DNA of 17,500 bases, from assembly GCF_042767895.1 (NCBI RefSeq), contig NC_091589.1, positions 7,811,078-7,828,577 of the forward strand, written 5' to 3'. Numbering within the stretch: the stretch's first letter is position 1; every line of letters starts with the position of its first letter. The DNA is from Penaeus vannamei. Its lineage: Eukaryota > Arthropoda > Malacostraca > Decapoda > Penaeidae. The translations under genes and the position numbers were made by a program. Positions 17,406 to 17,500 of the stretch are shown one piece after another. The notes below the pieces were generated by a model, which saw only the letters and a list, made by a program, of their open reading frames with translations, was not told the DNA's origin and ran no database searches.

Positions 17406-17500
17406 AAAAAATCAAAACACACTCCTCTCCACTACCTTCATTAACCGCCGACCATTCATTGACAGCGAATCGTTAATAAGAACCTGGCAAGGCTGACAAC
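17406..17500. other. Complex sequence at the window end
   Basis: Non-repetitive DNA with ATTAAC (17440-17445) and GTTAAT (17472-17477) as inverted repeats. On the + strand a frame of about 24 codons (including FINRRPFIDSESLIRTWQG) stays open to a stop at 17494-17496. On the minus strand GCCAG/GTTCTT is a weak donor. The window ends too soon to judge. Confidence 0.3.

Overview
The window is eukaryotic, almost entirely non-coding and built mostly of simple-sequence DNA. It holds very long dinucleotide tracts: (TA)35, (GA)39, (TG)53, (CT)~50, (GA)~66 and (CT)48. It also has trinucleotide runs (CCT, GAA, CTT, GAT), kilobase-scale pyrimidine or purine blocks, A-rich AAAC/AAAT stretches and several minisatellites. 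No prokaryotic gene layout, rRNA, tRNA or CRISPR array is visible. This density and mix fits a decapod crustacean, penaeid shrimp-like genome best. That is an inference from composition, and another SSR-rich invertebrate is possible. The long open frames are by-products of tri- and hexa-nucleotide repeats or of strand-biased composition, and I accept none of them as a protein gene.

Layout. 1-360 purine-rich; 361-800 C-rich decayed minisatellite; 800-3255 pyrimidine block with (T)34 and a (CCT)/(CCACCT) core; 3262-3340 short complex island; 3341-3895 purine block; 3903-3972 (TA)35. At 4047-4345 lies a CpG-rich segment with a tandem array of cAMP-response-element palindromes, ending in a YY1-like start-codon context and a possible short first exon. 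4449-4645 is a TG/GGAT then CA inverted pair; 4680-5590 is A-rich, then a CpG island, then T-rich; 5630-6480 is pyrimidine then purine; 6481-7312 is mixed, with one CRE, a 130-bp tandem duplication and a small CpG island; 7313-7932 is purine ending in (GA)n. 8041-8478 is C-rich, then GC-rich complex sequence; 8479-8760 is (TG)n/(CGTG)n; 8820-9300 is complex sequence with paired CCAAT boxes; 9316-9652 is a compound CT array; 9720-10110 is complex sequence with an E2F-like site and a hairpin; 10113-10394 is GA/GAA; 10670-11350 pyrimidine, 11351-11456 island, 11457-11800 purine.

At 12419-13239 there is a palindromic, foldback-like element. Its outer arms match at 54 of 57 positions, and its right arm carries 22 tandem copies of a 30-31 bp monomer. 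After it come A-rich DNA, a (GAT)n tract, a GGGGT array next to a CpG-rich island (14444-14600), another long pyrimidine block with a 217-bp minisatellite, an exon-like 90-bp island at 16195-16284 with good splice-site consensus, a T-rich to A-rich switch, and a degenerate AAAT/AAAC higher-order repeat up to 17405.

How parts may work together (inference): 4047-4342 reads as a compact promoter and first exon on the + strand. 16195-16284 could be an internal exon of a gene on the same strand, with the repeats lying in introns. Nothing in the window proves that the two belong to one transcript. The best candidates for something new are the CRE/GC-box/E-box minisatellite promoter and the palindromic element with its one-arm tandem expansion.
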